Below the pieces are notes generated by a model that was given only the letters and a program-made list of their open reading frames with translations, was not told where the DNA came from and did no database searches. A stretch of DNA of 64,000 nt, taken from positions 88,433,836-88,497,835 of the forward strand of contig NC_088295.1 in NCBI RefSeq assembly GCF_032854445.1, given 5' to 3'. Positions within the stretch are counted from its first letter, which is position 1; the number at the start of each line of letters is the position of its first letter. The translations under genes and the position numbers were made by a program. The stretch comes from Liolophura sinensis. Lineage: Eukaryota; Mollusca; Polyplacophora; Chitonida; Chitonidae. Positions 23,801 through 31,403 of this stretch are shown in pieces.

Positions 23801-26800
23801 TTCAAAAATTCTCATAACTCCCATAGGGGGAGATTCTTTCAGTCTTTAAACAAAATAACACAAGCGATTTTTTTGACTGTCTTCAAAAAGATTATCCAAC
23901 TAATGTTTTGAAATCCCGCGAATGAACATTATTTGAGAAGTTAGAATTTCAGGCCAGTCAAATGCGCTTTAAGTTCGGAACAATTTTTATTAGTCACACG
24001 TTCATAGCTTGTTGCGGTATAGAAATAAAAGCTTTTCCATGTTAGTGGCTTAGTATCTCCATCAATGTTTTGTCATCTTCAGCTCTCTGGCACAACAGAA
24101 TGGACCCTAGCCGCCTTAGAATCGTTTAAACACAACTGTAGGTCTGAGGTGCGAAGGAATACAACGCTCTGGATTCGGGACAACTCACCGTCTGTGCTTG
24201 ATCAAGTGATGGGGACTAGTTGTCCAAACGAATGTTCTTTCAACGGAAATTGTGTTATGGGTAAGGTAACTATTCCTCTTTTCAAGGGATAAACCTGACA
24301 GCCTGAATTCTGTCTGAACATCTTATTTAAAATAATGTTGTGCACAGAAACTCTTCACATCCGCTATTCACTGGAAAGCGGGAATTCATACTGGAAGAGA
24401 CATACGGCCGACGGCACAAAAAATTGTTTTGCCAGATGTCTACTGACAAATATCTGACCTTGAGTGGGACGAACGAACGTTCAGTTTTATCCGAGGTTTC
24501 TTTTATACCTATCTACTCACTCAAGTCACTATATCTTGAAACACAGCTGAAGTTTTTGACAAGGTTACCTCCCCTTGTATAATACGGCGTAATTATGCAG
24601 ATTAACATTCATCTTCACACGTGGCGTACACATCGCTGTGAATTACGAATATATCACAGCGCTTGATCGGTAGAAAGTAAGGTCGTATTTGGTTTACCAG
24701 AAAAGAAAACACGTGTCCATATCGTTTGCGTGTGGGATCCACGAACAAACGTTACATTGTGAGAATCTCTGTGCTGCCCCGTTTCCCACCCTATAATTCT
24801 CTTGATTGACATTTTTCAGAAAAGTTATTTATTTATTTATTTATTTGATCGGTGTTTTACGCCGTACTAAAGAATGTTTCACTTATACAACGGTGGCCAG
24901 CATCATGATGAGAGGAAACCGTGCAGAGCTCGGGGGAAACCCACAACCATCCGCAGGTTGCTCCCCGACCTTCCCACATAGGGCCGGAGAGTAAGCCAAG
25001 TATTTAGCTGGACCAGCTGAATAAAGCTGAATTTCTTTAGGTACACTTTTAGAGTTATCTTCCATGATAACAAGTTACTAATTCAAAATATGTCCCCAAA
25101 CGGTGTTTCCAATGATAGTGCTTCACCCTGGAGAAGCTAATGTATATCACATGACGTCAAATGTTGCTGTAACATGGTCAGTGCCTCCTCAGGTGAATGC
25201 CAGTGTGAAGCGGGCTGGATTGGGGACGACTGCTCCATTGATATCAACACACCACCCGAAGTTCTGGGCTTGCCGAAAGGGGGACTATGTGATTTCAAGA
25301 CCCGGAAGTGCGACCGTACTGTAGTGTACGGATCGAAATTTGCAGCTTCCGACAACCTAACTTGCAAGTTTGTAAGTATGAACGATGTAGAAAATTCATC
25401 CTCATCTTCATGGAGTATAGGAGTGAAGCGTGGCCGAGTGGTTGAAGATTATTGTCTTTCGTGTCTTTCTTTGTTGTTTGGATCGTTACATTAAACAACA
25501 AAGAAAGACAGCTGACCAACCTCTTTTATTCTCCTTGATAACCATAAGAAGCACAAAATGTGTTCTCTTCCATTTTGTCGAAATAGGAAAATCGGCAGTA
25601 GAAAGAAAGCTTGGTATTTTATTCTGGTTTATTCAGAGAAATAATGATATAAAACAGTGATTATTGTATTCTGAAATAGGGCTTTGCTACGTCAGACGCT
25701 TAAAGCACAGCGTCGCAGCGACTGATAAGCCCTTGACCAATTGGGTCGCTTGTTCGAATCCAGCATTCGCCTTGTGTTTCGACTTTCGCTTTAAATCAAG
25801 GCGCTTATAAGATACCTAGCGTAGAGCGGTGGTTTACTTCAGTCATTTCTGTTTTCTCCACCCATAAAACCGATCATGGATTAAATATTCTTGCGTGTAC
25901 GCGCGTTAAATTCCAATCAATCAAATCAATGAAGGAAATAAATTGTGCTCTTTCTCCAGGAATACGACTTAGCAGTGAGAGAGAGCACACCTTACTATTC
26001 AAAAGCAGTCTTCCGCCACTCTGGTGAAGTCGTGTGTCCCACGCCACTTGGCCTTATCACAAACGACACGGACGAACCTAGAGTGTATCACATCTCTGTG
26101 AGCAACAACAACCGTGTGTTCAGCCAGCCGAAACTCTTCCTTCCTTTCCACTCGGATGATTTCGCCTGTAACATAAACGGTTTGAACTTCTCTTGTAGGA
26201 ATGTGCAGGTATTTATCTTTGCTTTTATCATTATTTTGAAATCGTCGTTGGGTGAATATGTAGGCCAGTTGTATATCAGCACTGCAATGAGTATTTCTCA
26301 GCAATCATGGTCTACTCGTTGATAGTGTTAGGTGTTGTTATGCGTACAAGTAATATGCACTCTTTGCATGGCTGATATCAGATACCCAACCAACTTTCAC
26401 TTGGCGACGGTGAGATATATATGTTTGAGTATTAAATTAAGTATGTGCACTCGATGTTGGGCAAAGGTTGAAAGCAAAACCCAAAACAAGCAACATCTAG
26501 GCTTTTCTTGGTAGATATGTGCACACAATTTATATGTTTTCTTGGTGGATATGTGCACACAATTTGTATGTTTTCTTGGTGGATATGTGCACACAATTTA
26601 TATGTTTTCTTGGTGGATATGTGCACACAATTTCTATGTTTTCTTGGTGGATATGTGCACGCAATTTATATGTTTTCTTGGTGGATATGTGCACACAATT
26701 TATATGTTTTCTTGGTGGATATGTGCACACAATTTATATGTTTTCTTGGTGGATATGTGCACACAATTTGTATGTTTTCTTGGTGGATATGTGCACACAA

Positions 26801-29800
26801 TTTGTATGTTTTCTTGGTGGATATGTGCACACAATTTATATGTTTTCTTGGTAGATATGTGCACACAATTTGTATGTTTTCTTGGTGGATATGTGCACAC
26901 AATTTGTATGTTTTCTTGGTGGATATGTGCACACAATTTATATGTTTTCTTGGTGGATATGTGCACACAATTTCTATGTTTTCTTGGTGGATATGTGCAC
27001 GCAATTTATATGTTTTCTTGGTGGATATGTGCACACAATTTATATGTTTTCTTGGTGGATATGTGCACACAATTTATATGTTTTCTTGGTGGATATGTGC
27101 ACACAATTTGTATGTTTTCTTGGTGGATATGTGTACACAATTTGTATGTTTTCTTGGTGGATATGTGCACACAATTTATATGTTTTCTTGGTGGATATGT
27201 GCACACAATTTGTATGTTTTCTTGGTAGATATGTGCACACTATTTGTATGTTTCCTTGGCAGATATGTGCACATAATTTGTATGTTTTCTTCGTAGATAT
27301 GTGCACACAATTTGTAAGTTTTCTTGGTAGATATGTGCACACTATTTGTATGTTTTCTTGGTAGATATGTGCACACTATTTGTATGTTTCCTTGGCAGAT
27401 ATGTGCACATAATTTGTATGTTTTCTTCGTAGATATGTGCACACAATTTGTAAGTTTTCTTGGTAGATATGTGCACACTATTTGTATGTTTTCTTGGTAG
27501 ATATGTGCACACTATTGTATGTTTTCTTGGTAGATATGTGCACACAATTTGTAAGTTTCCTTGGTAGATATGTGCACACTATTTGTATGTTTTCTTGGTA
27601 GATATGTGCACACTATTTGTATGTTTTCTTGGTAGATATGTGCACACTATTTGTATGTTTTCTTGGTAGATATGTGCACACAATTTATATGTTTTCGCTG
27701 CAGGATTTGAACATGAAATAGATACGCACAACTGACATGAACATTTAGAATAAAATCCTGCGTGGGGTGTATTGACGAGAGCATATTTCTACAGATACGA
27801 GAGACCATTTGCCAACTATCGCATTCTCGTTATTGTTGTGGTGTTATGCATTTATCATACACGTAGCTGGCATGGACTAACTACATACCAGATGTCCAAA
27901 ACACGATCAGTATCCACCCGAAGCCATATGGATATGAAGTACATAACCAGTGGAAGTCAGGCAGATATCGAACACACAACCAGTGCCCTTTCGAAGTCAG
28001 ACAGATATCAGAAACACAACCAGTACCCACTCTAAGCCAGGCAGATATCAGACATACTGCCAGTACCCACTCGAAGCCAGGCAGATATCAGACACACAGC
28101 CAGTACCACACTCGAAGCTAGGCAGATATCAGAAACACAACCAGTACCCACCTGAAGCCAGGCAGATATCAGACACACTCCCACTCTAAACTAGGCAGAT
28201 ATCTGACATTAGATAACTACTACCCCACTCGAAACCATGCGGACATCAGACACACAACCAGTACCACACTCGAAGCCAGGCAGATATCAGGAAGACAACC
28301 ACTACCCACTTAATGCCATACATATATCAGACACACAACCAGTAACCATCTAAAGCCAGGCAGATATCAGACACACAACCAGTACCCATCCAAAGCCAGA
28401 CAGATATCAGACACACAACCAGTACCCATCCAAAGCCAGACAGATATCAAACACACAACCAGTTCCCCACTCGAAGCCAGGCAGATATCAGACACACAAC
28501 CAGTACCTCATTCGAAGCCAGGCAGATATCAGACACACATCCAGTACCTCACTTGAAGCCAGACAGATATCAGACACACAACCAGTACCACACTCGAAAC
28601 CATGCAGACATCAGACACACAACCTGTACCCACCTGAAGCCAAACAGATATCAGACATACAACCTATACCCACCTAAAGCCAATCAGATATCAGACACAC
28701 AACCTATACCCACCTGAAGCCAGACAGATATCAGACACACAACCTGTACCCATCCAAAGCCAGACAGATATCAGACACACAACCTGTACCCACCTAAAGC
28801 CAGACAGATATCAGACACACAACCTGTACCCACCTGAAGAGAACAGATAGATATCAGACACACAACCTGTACCCACCTGAAGCCAGACAGATATCAGACA
28901 CACAACCTGTACCCACCTGAAGAGAACAGATAGATATCAGACACACAACCTGTACCCACCTGAAGCCAGACAGATATCAGACACACAACCTGTACCCACC
29001 TGAAGAGAACAGATAGATATCAGACACACAACCTGTACCCACCTGAAGCCAGACAGATATCAGACACACAACCTGTACCCAACTGAAACCAGGTATAGAC
29101 TAATCATCATTATTAACTGACACGATGTTCGCGTTGATACGTGTAGCTTAGTGCTGTTATGTTCTCATGAGGAAAGAGCTGTGAGCTCATAATTTCAACC
29201 AAGTCTTAGAGATGTGGTGTAAAAAGGAGTATTTCGCAAAACCAACGAAATTTTACCAGTGGTGTGGATTGGTCGAATGCATCTGCAGCTAGTTCCGGTG
29301 TGGCTTGAGTCAGGCAGTTCCGGCGAATGGCCTTTAGCCTAAAACTAACTATTTTTAGTTAGGATGTGTGTTAATCTACAATGCTGAAATGCTTAACAGA
29401 TTAGTTGAACGACAAGCTTTCGCTTCTACCTCGTCTTAAACTGGCCAGATTTATTCTCGCCAGATTCTCGTCAGAATATCGGTCTATTGGTGGTGATATA
29501 GCTTGAAATCGAGGGCCTGCAGAGTTCAAATGTTCAAATCTAGCTCATGCTGGCCTGGCAACAACCTACGGGTGGTCGTGGGTTTTTGCCAAATAAATAA
29601 ATAAGTCCCTTGAAATCAAGTTGTGACTTTTGTTGTCGCTTTTTTTTTGTTTTTGTTTTTTGCTCTATTCACCTGATGACTGCTATTATCTAACTTCAGG
29701 ACCAGGAAGCCTTCCTGCTTCATTTACCAAACTCCGTGAGGCTCCTTCTCTGCAGGTAGGTCTTTCATAATAGATCCTAGCTTTCGTGCAATTGCGTTGA

Positions 29801-31403
29801 TGAAAATACGAAATTTGACTGTCTTGCAGATAAGATTTAATGATCTAGTGTACACAGGGGATCGCCTTGTCATCGTTTTGAAACTTGGATAATTTCCGGT
29901 AAACAAGGGCAAGGATTCTTAACTTGAAATGACTAAGTCATCTGTAACAGTTTCATTAGTGTATGTTTCTCTAGAATGCCTCTTCACATTAAAGGTAGGA
30001 ATTGCATTAAGTTAACTCTCTAATAACAGTGAACAAATTTAATGTCCATACGATCTGTAATGGTCTGCAGAAAGGAAAGAAAGAGCATGTTATCAGTAAA
30101 AGAATTACCTAGCTATATAAAGTATACACTATATTACAGTGTACGACATTGCTACAGATCGGCCAAACGTCGATTACATTCGGTAACATCTACAAATGAC
30201 TTGCTTTATATAAGTGAATTCGGAGCTACATCCCGGACACACATTTTACATGTCACACTGAAAGCACGTAAAGCCACATTATTAATATGTGTATTACTAC
30301 GCGCGTGTGCACAATGCTTGCATGGTGCGCACTGGGTCTCACAAAGTATTTTTGAAGATTTTACCAATAGCTAATAATACGAAGGGTTTATGTATTTATA
30401 TGTGTAAACTGTACTCAACGGTAGGTATACATATAATCAAGAAACACGCTTCCTTTAAAATAAGCAGAAACTCGTTTCGGCTTCCACGTAGTGAATCCTT
30501 TAAATGGTGACTGTGAAGTGAAATTATATTTTGTGTGGGTTGAATACTGGTCTAGATGCACTTAGAGTTCCTGTAAAGAATATTCCTGACACTTTGATAA
30601 CACGCCAGCCAACGGAGTTTGCAGGCTTTCCTTTGGTACCTGTATGTCATCTCCAAGGCAACATAAAAATCGATACCTATAATTGGTCAGAGAAATTCTC
30701 AATAAAAGAAATAAACTGAAAACGGATTACTCGAGATACACAAGTGACGAGTTGTCACAGAAATACACCCTGTAACACAGGTAATGGAGCACGAGTTGTC
30801 ACAGAAATACACCCTGTAACACAGGTAATGGAGCACATTTGTAGGGGAGATAAATCTTCCAGGTATACGTAAGAGCAACTTGAACAAAATACTGAACAAT
30901 GCCAGTCAGCTGACCTATCTTCCTTGCCTCAGTTGACACTACTAGGCTTTCACAAGTAGAGTGGCGTGTTCGAACCCAGCCCCCGCATGTTCGACGGAAG
31001 CCTTCACGTCAGGACGTTTGTCGAATAAGCGTTGAAGTGTGGAGTTGACTTGGTTTCCTCCGCTGATACGTGTGACCGTGTGTATACACGTGAATTATCC
31101 CTGAACACGATGTGAAACGCCAATAAAATTAAAAAAAAAAAACAACAACAAACAAGTGAACAATACTTACTGTAACTTTACTTACTGTAACTTGCCAGCG
31201 CTTCGTCTCTACATGTTTGTTGTAAAATATGTCTTTACAGGAATGGCGAGTCTGTAAGATTTTTCCAGCTGCCTCCTGGAGGAGATTTGACGAGGTATGA
31301 AGGCTTCTGTTCCCTCGTCAATAGCCTGAAAGAACTGGAGCCAAGTACATATCCAACTGATGTCCAAATCGCCCATTCCCCCTTGTCATCGGTAAAATAT
31401 TAA
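5639..31403 (+). CDS. VWDE-like secreted protein (VWD and EGF domains), whole gene of 17 coding exons
   Basis: The gene spans 17 exons: 5639-5702, 5915-6124, 6986-7153, 8532-8785, 9403-9489, 12312-12653, 14874-14959, 15472-15535, 15988-16182, 18975-19201, 22607-22901, 23393-23542, 24083-24260, 25193-25371, 25960-26208, 29700-29755 and 31241-31403. All introns are GT..AG, every phase joins, and the sum is 2967 nt (988 aa plus stop). Domain order by residue: signal peptide 1-20; D8C-like cysteine module (CD-SL-PGWYR, NCG-Y-VY-L-PT) about 23-147; Ig-like/strand-rich region about 148-375; VWD domain about 388-565 (DPHFRSFDG, GLCGNFNG); basic RRRKR site at 634-638; EGF module about 761-790; unusual C-terminus 917-988. 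This order is that of animal VWDE proteins, which are secreted or matrix-associated and of poorly known function. It lacks the run of EGF repeats found at the C-terminus of vertebrate VWDE. The first exons and the VWD core are the surest parts; the last two exons rest on phase and splice sites. Confidence 0.85.
5764..5831. repeat. (AT)n microsatellite in intron 1
   Basis: About 34 uninterrupted AT dinucleotides lie between exons 1 and 2. This is probably length-polymorphic. Confidence 0.97.
5915..6124 (+). CDS. VWDE-like gene exon 2: first part of the D8C-like module
   Basis: The acceptor TTTTACAG and donor ATG|GTTAGT bound 70 codons in phase 1-1. The exon begins DPC and contains CDISLKPGWYR and, near the end, CNTRFPIWMN. 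This is the pattern C-D-x-L-x-x-G-W-Y-R ... PIW of the D8C (uromodulin/GP2/OIT3) module at the N-terminus of VWDE. The module is extracellular and disulfide-bonded. Confidence 0.88.
6121..6880. repeat. About 86-bp tandem array in intron 2 that includes donor-like sequence
   Basis: Roughly nine degenerate copies run from the end of exon 2. Each unit has TCACTGTTCTCTGTATGTG, GTGGTTTCTCTGTAGGCCC, and GTGTAAAAGTAAAGGTTAGT. The first unit starts at the exon 2 donor itself (AATGGTTAGTTATT), and the same GGTTAGTTATT recurs in later units. The array thus appears to have grown from a segment containing the splice donor. Confidence 0.85.
6986..7153 (+). CDS. VWDE-like gene exon 3: second part of the D8C-like module
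   Basis: The acceptor GTTTCAG and donor TTCA|GTAAGT give phase 1-1. The translation holds CIVASSNNPCAVKLPVKVKN then CGQYRVYELQPTPFC and AYC, the conserved N-C-G-x-(Y/F)-x-V-Y-x-L-x-P-T-x-x-C ... YC closing pattern of this module in VWDE-type proteins. Together exons 2 and 3 make residues about 22-147. Confidence 0.88.
7733..8350. repeat. 46-bp tandem array in intron 3
   Basis: About 13 copies of a unit reading ACGCTGACACGACCTCAACA CACTCATATCGCGAAG CCTAACCTAC (shown in pieces). Copies drift at the right end. No coding signal; it is intronic. Confidence 0.88.
8532..8785 (+). CDS. VWDE-like gene exon 4: Ig-like region
   Basis: The acceptor CTTTTGCAG and donor AAC|GTAAGA bound 84 codons plus a joined Ser. 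The peptide (residues about 148-232) has FECRF followed by a Trp 19 residues after the Cys (DIVWRINGAKV), which resembles the B- and C-strands of an Ig fold. The second Cys of an Ig pair probably lies in exon 5 (VQCSVRVRY). The Ig assignment is an inference from spacing. Confidence 0.8.
8915..9148 (+). mobile_element. SINE (main tRNA-derived family), degenerate, + strand, in intron 4
   Basis: It follows the whole consensus seen at 54206-54476 but with many substitutions: a tRNA-like head (GGTGGCTATCGTGTTAGCG), a middle CATCATAATGCTGGC, and the 3' motif TAAGTGAAATATTCTTGAG ending in an A-rich tail. An old copy. Confidence 0.85.
9403..9489 (+). CDS. VWDE-like gene exon 5
   Basis: 29 codons in phase 0-0 between CACCACAG and AAG|GTAAGC. 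It begins VQCSVRVRYSANED and ends QQFFAGLK, like the C-S-V-x-x-R ... FFAGI segment that follows the Ig-like region in VWDE. Two decayed copies of its 3' end and donor lie directly downstream. Confidence 0.85.
9540..9735 (+). pseudogene. Two decayed tandem copies of the exon 5 3' end plus donor
   Basis: The sequence around the exon 5 donor (GTTCTTCGCCGGACTGAAGG TAAGCTT) recurs at about 9548-9638 (GTTCTTCTCGGGCTTAAGG TAAGCTT) and about 9652-9735 (TTCGCCGGACTGAAGGTGAA CTT), each followed by intron-like sequence GCTAACG(T/C)GAC. The first copy still has a good donor. Neither keeps an acceptor or clean frame, so both are treated as non-coding. Confidence 0.75.
9740..12150. other. Rest of intron 5, nothing recognised
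   Basis: Open frames at 9897-10205 and 10673-11113 lack similarity to anything I know and lie within the intron. I see no repeat of note apart from short T-runs near 10410. Confidence 0.5.
12155..12277. repeat. Foldback element with 36-bp arms
   Basis: Left arm 12155-12190 and right arm 12242-12277 are inverted copies matching at 35 of 36 positions, around a 51-nt loop. It ends 34 bp before exon 6. A small MITE or other foldback element is likely; no clear target-site duplication was found. Confidence 0.85.
12312..12653 (+). CDS. VWDE-like gene exon 6
   Basis: 114 codons, phase 0-0, between TTTTTCCAG and GTT|GTGAGT. Residues about 262-375 include an acidic strand (LKEGESVIVQLQSTVPVPC), CTVRF, a CG motif and KNWMAIHELTVTAKFDGMFG. 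In VWDE proteins this stretch lies just before the VWD domain and is predicted beta-rich (family knowledge). The exon contains a 10-bp perfect stem with 6-nt loop at 12383-12408. Confidence 0.85.
12654..14873. other. Intron 6, no gene or array recognised
   Basis: Mostly unique AT-rich sequence. A CpG-rich patch at about 13640-13860 with an ATTGG box (13851) and TATAAAT (near 13881) looks promoter-like, but no exon follows. Confidence 0.5.
14874..14959 (+). CDS. VWDE-like gene exon 7: start of the VWD domain
   Basis: Acceptor TTTTCAG, donor GGAAG|GTAATC, leaving phase 2. It ends CTLQNDPHFRSFDGR, the canonical start of a von Willebrand type D domain (C-x-x-x-x-D-P-H-x-x-(S/T)-F-D-G). VWD domains are extracellular, calcium-binding and disulfide-rich. 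Confidence 0.92.
15472..15535 (+). CDS. VWDE-like gene exon 8: VWD domain
   Basis: A 64-nt exon between TTACACAG and GAG|GTAAGT that completes the Arg of exon 7 and continues RFDVQMPGEFVLYRHKTLPIE. This is the usual F-D-x-x-x-x-G-x-F-x-L-Y continuation of a VWD domain, which fixes frame and borders. Confidence 0.9.
15988..16182 (+). CDS. VWDE-like gene exon 9: VWD domain, cysteine-rich middle
   Basis: 65 codons, phase 0-0, between ATTTCAG and AAG|GTATGA. It contains FQLCGTIPYCICGAAVRSGE and DNLAYQTTRVRVYGC. The C-G-x-x-x-x-C-x-C-G-x-A-x-R pattern is typical of VWDE-type VWD domains. Confidence 0.88.
16183..17760. other. Left part of intron 9, nothing recognised
   Basis: Unique AT-rich sequence before the minisatellite; no open frame of interest, no hairpin or mobile element seen. 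Confidence 0.5.
17765..18770. repeat. 55-58-bp tandem arrays in intron 9
   Basis: About 12 copies of a unit with GGCCTATCAGAGAGCAGTCT GACAGTCACGATATCTGGTC ATTGCC run to about 18480. A related set of about three copies (CTCTAGTTGGCCTGTCATAA AGCATTCCCCAAAATCAC) follows at about 18575-18770. The two sets share the TAGTTGGCCT core and probably a common origin. Confidence 0.85.
18975..19201 (+). CDS. VWDE-like gene exon 10: end of the VWD domain
   Basis: 75 codons plus 2 nt between TTCTACAG and GGAG|GTAAAG. It contains VEIRNGYIKIIPSP and GLCGNFNGNAEDEYIDPNG, the signature end of a VWD domain. It then runs through a Phe-rich stretch coded by an eight-T run to STWR, matching the SWRI motif when joined to exon 11. 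The T-run is a possible frameshift hot spot. Confidence 0.9.
19505..21625. repeat. 2.1-kb minisatellite in intron 10, about 74-bp unit
   Basis: About 28 copies of a unit made of three variants of a shorter motif GTAACTGTGTAGTAACTGTG followed by CGACTGCCCG, CTACTGTTGCACCACAACTG, or CTACTGCTGAACCACAACTG. Minus-strand open frames of up to 96 aa here are translations of the array. Confidence 0.95.
21646..21680 (+). pseudogene. Copy of a piece of exon 10 after the intron 10 array
   Basis: GGGATTCGGCACAGCAATGA CTGAGAC matches exon 10 at 19116-19142 (GGGATCCGGCACAGCAATGA CTGTGAC) with two differences, one turning a Cys codon into a stop. It has no splice sites of its own. It shows that a segment spanning exon 10 was once duplicated. 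Confidence 0.7.
22262..22437. repeat. 42-bp tandem repeat in intron 10
   Basis: About four copies of GATCGCTGACGTTGGTCGAG TACATGATGGTTTTGATCTG CT. As 42 is a multiple of three, both strands show open frames with 14-residue repeats; these are not taken as genes. Confidence 0.93.
22607..22901 (+). CDS. VWDE-like gene exon 11: linker with furin-type site
   Basis: 295 nt between TTTTCAG and ACG|GTAAGA, completing the Arg of exon 10. It starts RIKTTKESYYG and has cysteines in ECHCTT, VNCSRVSPQQC and EYC, then SSARRRKRQVENSD. RRRKR at residues 634-638 fits the R-x-(K/R)-R rule for furin-type cleavage. Cutting there would separate the VWD part from the EGF part. The cleavage is an inference. Confidence 0.88.
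23090..23190 (+). mobile_element. SINE head fragment, + strand, intron 11
   Basis: GTCTCCGTGGCCTAGTGGTT AGCGTGCTAG followed by CTCTCACCAATGCAGTGGCC matches the tRNA-like first 100 bp of the main SINE. The 3' half is absent. Confidence 0.8.
23393..23542 (+). CDS. VWDE-like gene exon 12
   Basis: 50 codons, phase 0-0, between AATCGGCAG and CTG|GTAAGT. The peptide has NEQKARQHCVRFFQRSPAFQ, PC and FCTIDVL. This resembles the (E)-x-A-x-x-x-C ... C ... C-x-x-D-(V/I)-L segment between VWD and EGF in VWDE proteins. Confidence 0.85.
23655..23830. repeat. About 43-bp tandem repeat in intron 12
   Basis: About four degenerate copies of AAGATTCTTCTAGGCTGTCT TCAAAACTCTCATATA. Confidence 0.85.
24083..24260 (+). 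CDS. VWDE-like gene exon 13: start of the EGF module
   Basis: 59 codons plus 1 nt between CATCTTCAG and ATGG|GTAAGG. It contains NCRSEVRRN, DQVMGTSCPNECSFNGNCVM; the part from CPNEC onward is the first half of an EGF module (C-x3-C-x5-C). The phase-1 donor inside the module joins exon 14 as MGECQC. Confidence 0.88.
24826..25000 (-). mobile_element. SINE, minus strand, 5'-truncated, intron 13
   Basis: Starts with the (TTTA)n tail complement, then GATCGGTGTTTTACGCCGTA, CACTTATACAACGGTGGCCA and CCGGAGAG. The tRNA-like head is missing. Confidence 0.88.
25193..25371 (+). CDS. VWDE-like gene exon 14: end of the EGF module
   Basis: 179 nt between CCTCCTCAG and TTT|GTAAGT. It starts GECQCEAGWIGDDCSID, the second half of the EGF module (C-x-C-x8-C), then GGLCDFKTRKC, VVYGSKFAASDNLTC. 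The G-L-C-D ... C ... V-x-(F/Y)-G-x-x-F ... L-x-C pattern after the EGF module is also that of VWDE. Confidence 0.88.
25463..25509. repeat. Perfect 17-bp hairpin in intron 14
   Basis: Arms 25463-25479 and 25493-25509 are perfect inverted copies around a 13-nt loop. Upstream at 25432-25449, GTGGCCGAGTGGTTGAAG resembles the 5' end (A box) of tRNA-Ser/Leu. Possibly a tRNA-derived or foldback mobile fragment. Confidence 0.8.
25676..25925 (+). mobile_element. Second tRNA-like SINE family copy, intron 14
   Basis: A B-box-like CTTGTTCGAATCCAGC at about 25750 is followed by GCGGTGGTTTACTTCAGTCA and CTCCACCCATAAAACCGATC, then an A-rich end with CCAATCAATCAAATC. Similar strings recur near 30930-31135 and 50870-50965. 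Confidence 0.55.
25960..26208 (+). CDS. VWDE-like gene exon 15
   Basis: 83 codons, phase 0-0, between TTTCTCCAG and CAG|GTATTT. The peptide has GEVVCPTPLG, VYHISVSNNNRVFSQPKLFL and ACNINGLNFSC, beta-rich and Cys-containing as in the region following the first EGF module of VWDE (V-x-C-x-L-P ... V-S-x-D ... S). Extracellular. Confidence 0.82.
26508..27690. repeat. 34-bp minisatellite in intron 15, about 35 copies
   Basis: The unit ATGTGCACACAATTTGTATG TTTTCTTGGTGGAT is highly conserved. Because 34 is not a multiple of three, the reading phase rotates every unit. No frame hits a stop on either strand through much of the array, giving open frames up to 262 aa on + and 134 aa on -. These are artefacts of the array. 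Confidence 0.97.
27925..29095. repeat. About 39-bp minisatellite in intron 15 with a higher-order 81-bp unit
   Basis: About 30 copies of GCCAGGCAGATATCAGACAC ACAACCAGTACCCACTCGAA. From about 28830 to 29080 two variants alternate (CTGAAGCCAGACAGATATC and CTGAAGAGAACAGATAGATA TC), making a longer unit that repeats three times. Confidence 0.93.
29478..29606 (+). mobile_element. SINE remnant, + strand, intron 15
   Basis: GTTCAAATCTAGCTCATGCT GGC, ACCTACGGGTGGTCGTGGGT and an AAATAAATAAATAA tail follow the order of the main SINE, but the 3' motif before the tail is deleted. Confidence 0.6.
29700..29755 (+). CDS. VWDE-like gene exon 16 (small penultimate exon)
   Basis: 56 nt between a good acceptor (CTATTATCTAACTTCAG) and donor CTGCAG|GTAGGT. 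It enters in phase 0, as exon 15 leaves, and leaves in phase 2, as exon 17 requires. It codes DQEAFLLHLPNSVRLLLC plus the first two bases of Arg. I found no other exon that could bridge exons 15 and 17. The evidence is splice sites, phase and an open frame, not similarity. Confidence 0.65.
30749..30836. repeat. 44-bp exact tandem duplication in intron 16
   Basis: Two adjacent copies beginning GAGTTGTCACAGAAATACAC are identical over 44 bp, so the duplication is recent. Confidence 0.95.
30930..31138 (+). mobile_element. tRNA-like SINE remnant in intron 16
   Basis: A B-box-like GTGTTCGAACCCAGC is followed by TTGGTTTCCTCCGCTGATAC and a 3' end CCTGAACACGATGTGAAACG CCAATAAAATT with an A-run. The 3' end is related to the main SINE tail (GTAAAACACCAATCAAATAA). 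Confidence 0.6.
31241..31403 (+). CDS. VWDE-like gene exon 17 (last exon)
   Basis: Acceptor GTCTTTACAG; the first G completes Arg, then NGESVRFFQLPPGGDLTRYE, GFCS and on to SSVKY and TAA (31401-31403). The frame is the only open one and is the one conserved in the duplicated exon at 37528, including the ends NG..VRFF.LP and VKY. No known domain is recognised. Confidence 0.75.

Noticed and set aside
26508..27545. Long + and - open frames (up to 262 aa) with repeated CTQFICFLGGYVH-type peptides
   Set aside because: They are translations of the 34-bp minisatellite; frames on both strands are open for the same reason and the array lies in an intron.
17765..29095. Possible CRISPR-like arrays
   Set aside because: Units are adjacent without unique spacers; these are ordinary minisatellites in a eukaryotic intron.
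31241..31298. Reading exon 17 in phase 0 directly from exon 15
   Set aside because: It stops after 19 codons and the duplicate exon stops after 12 in that phase, while the other phase is open in both; exon 16 supplies the needed phase shift.
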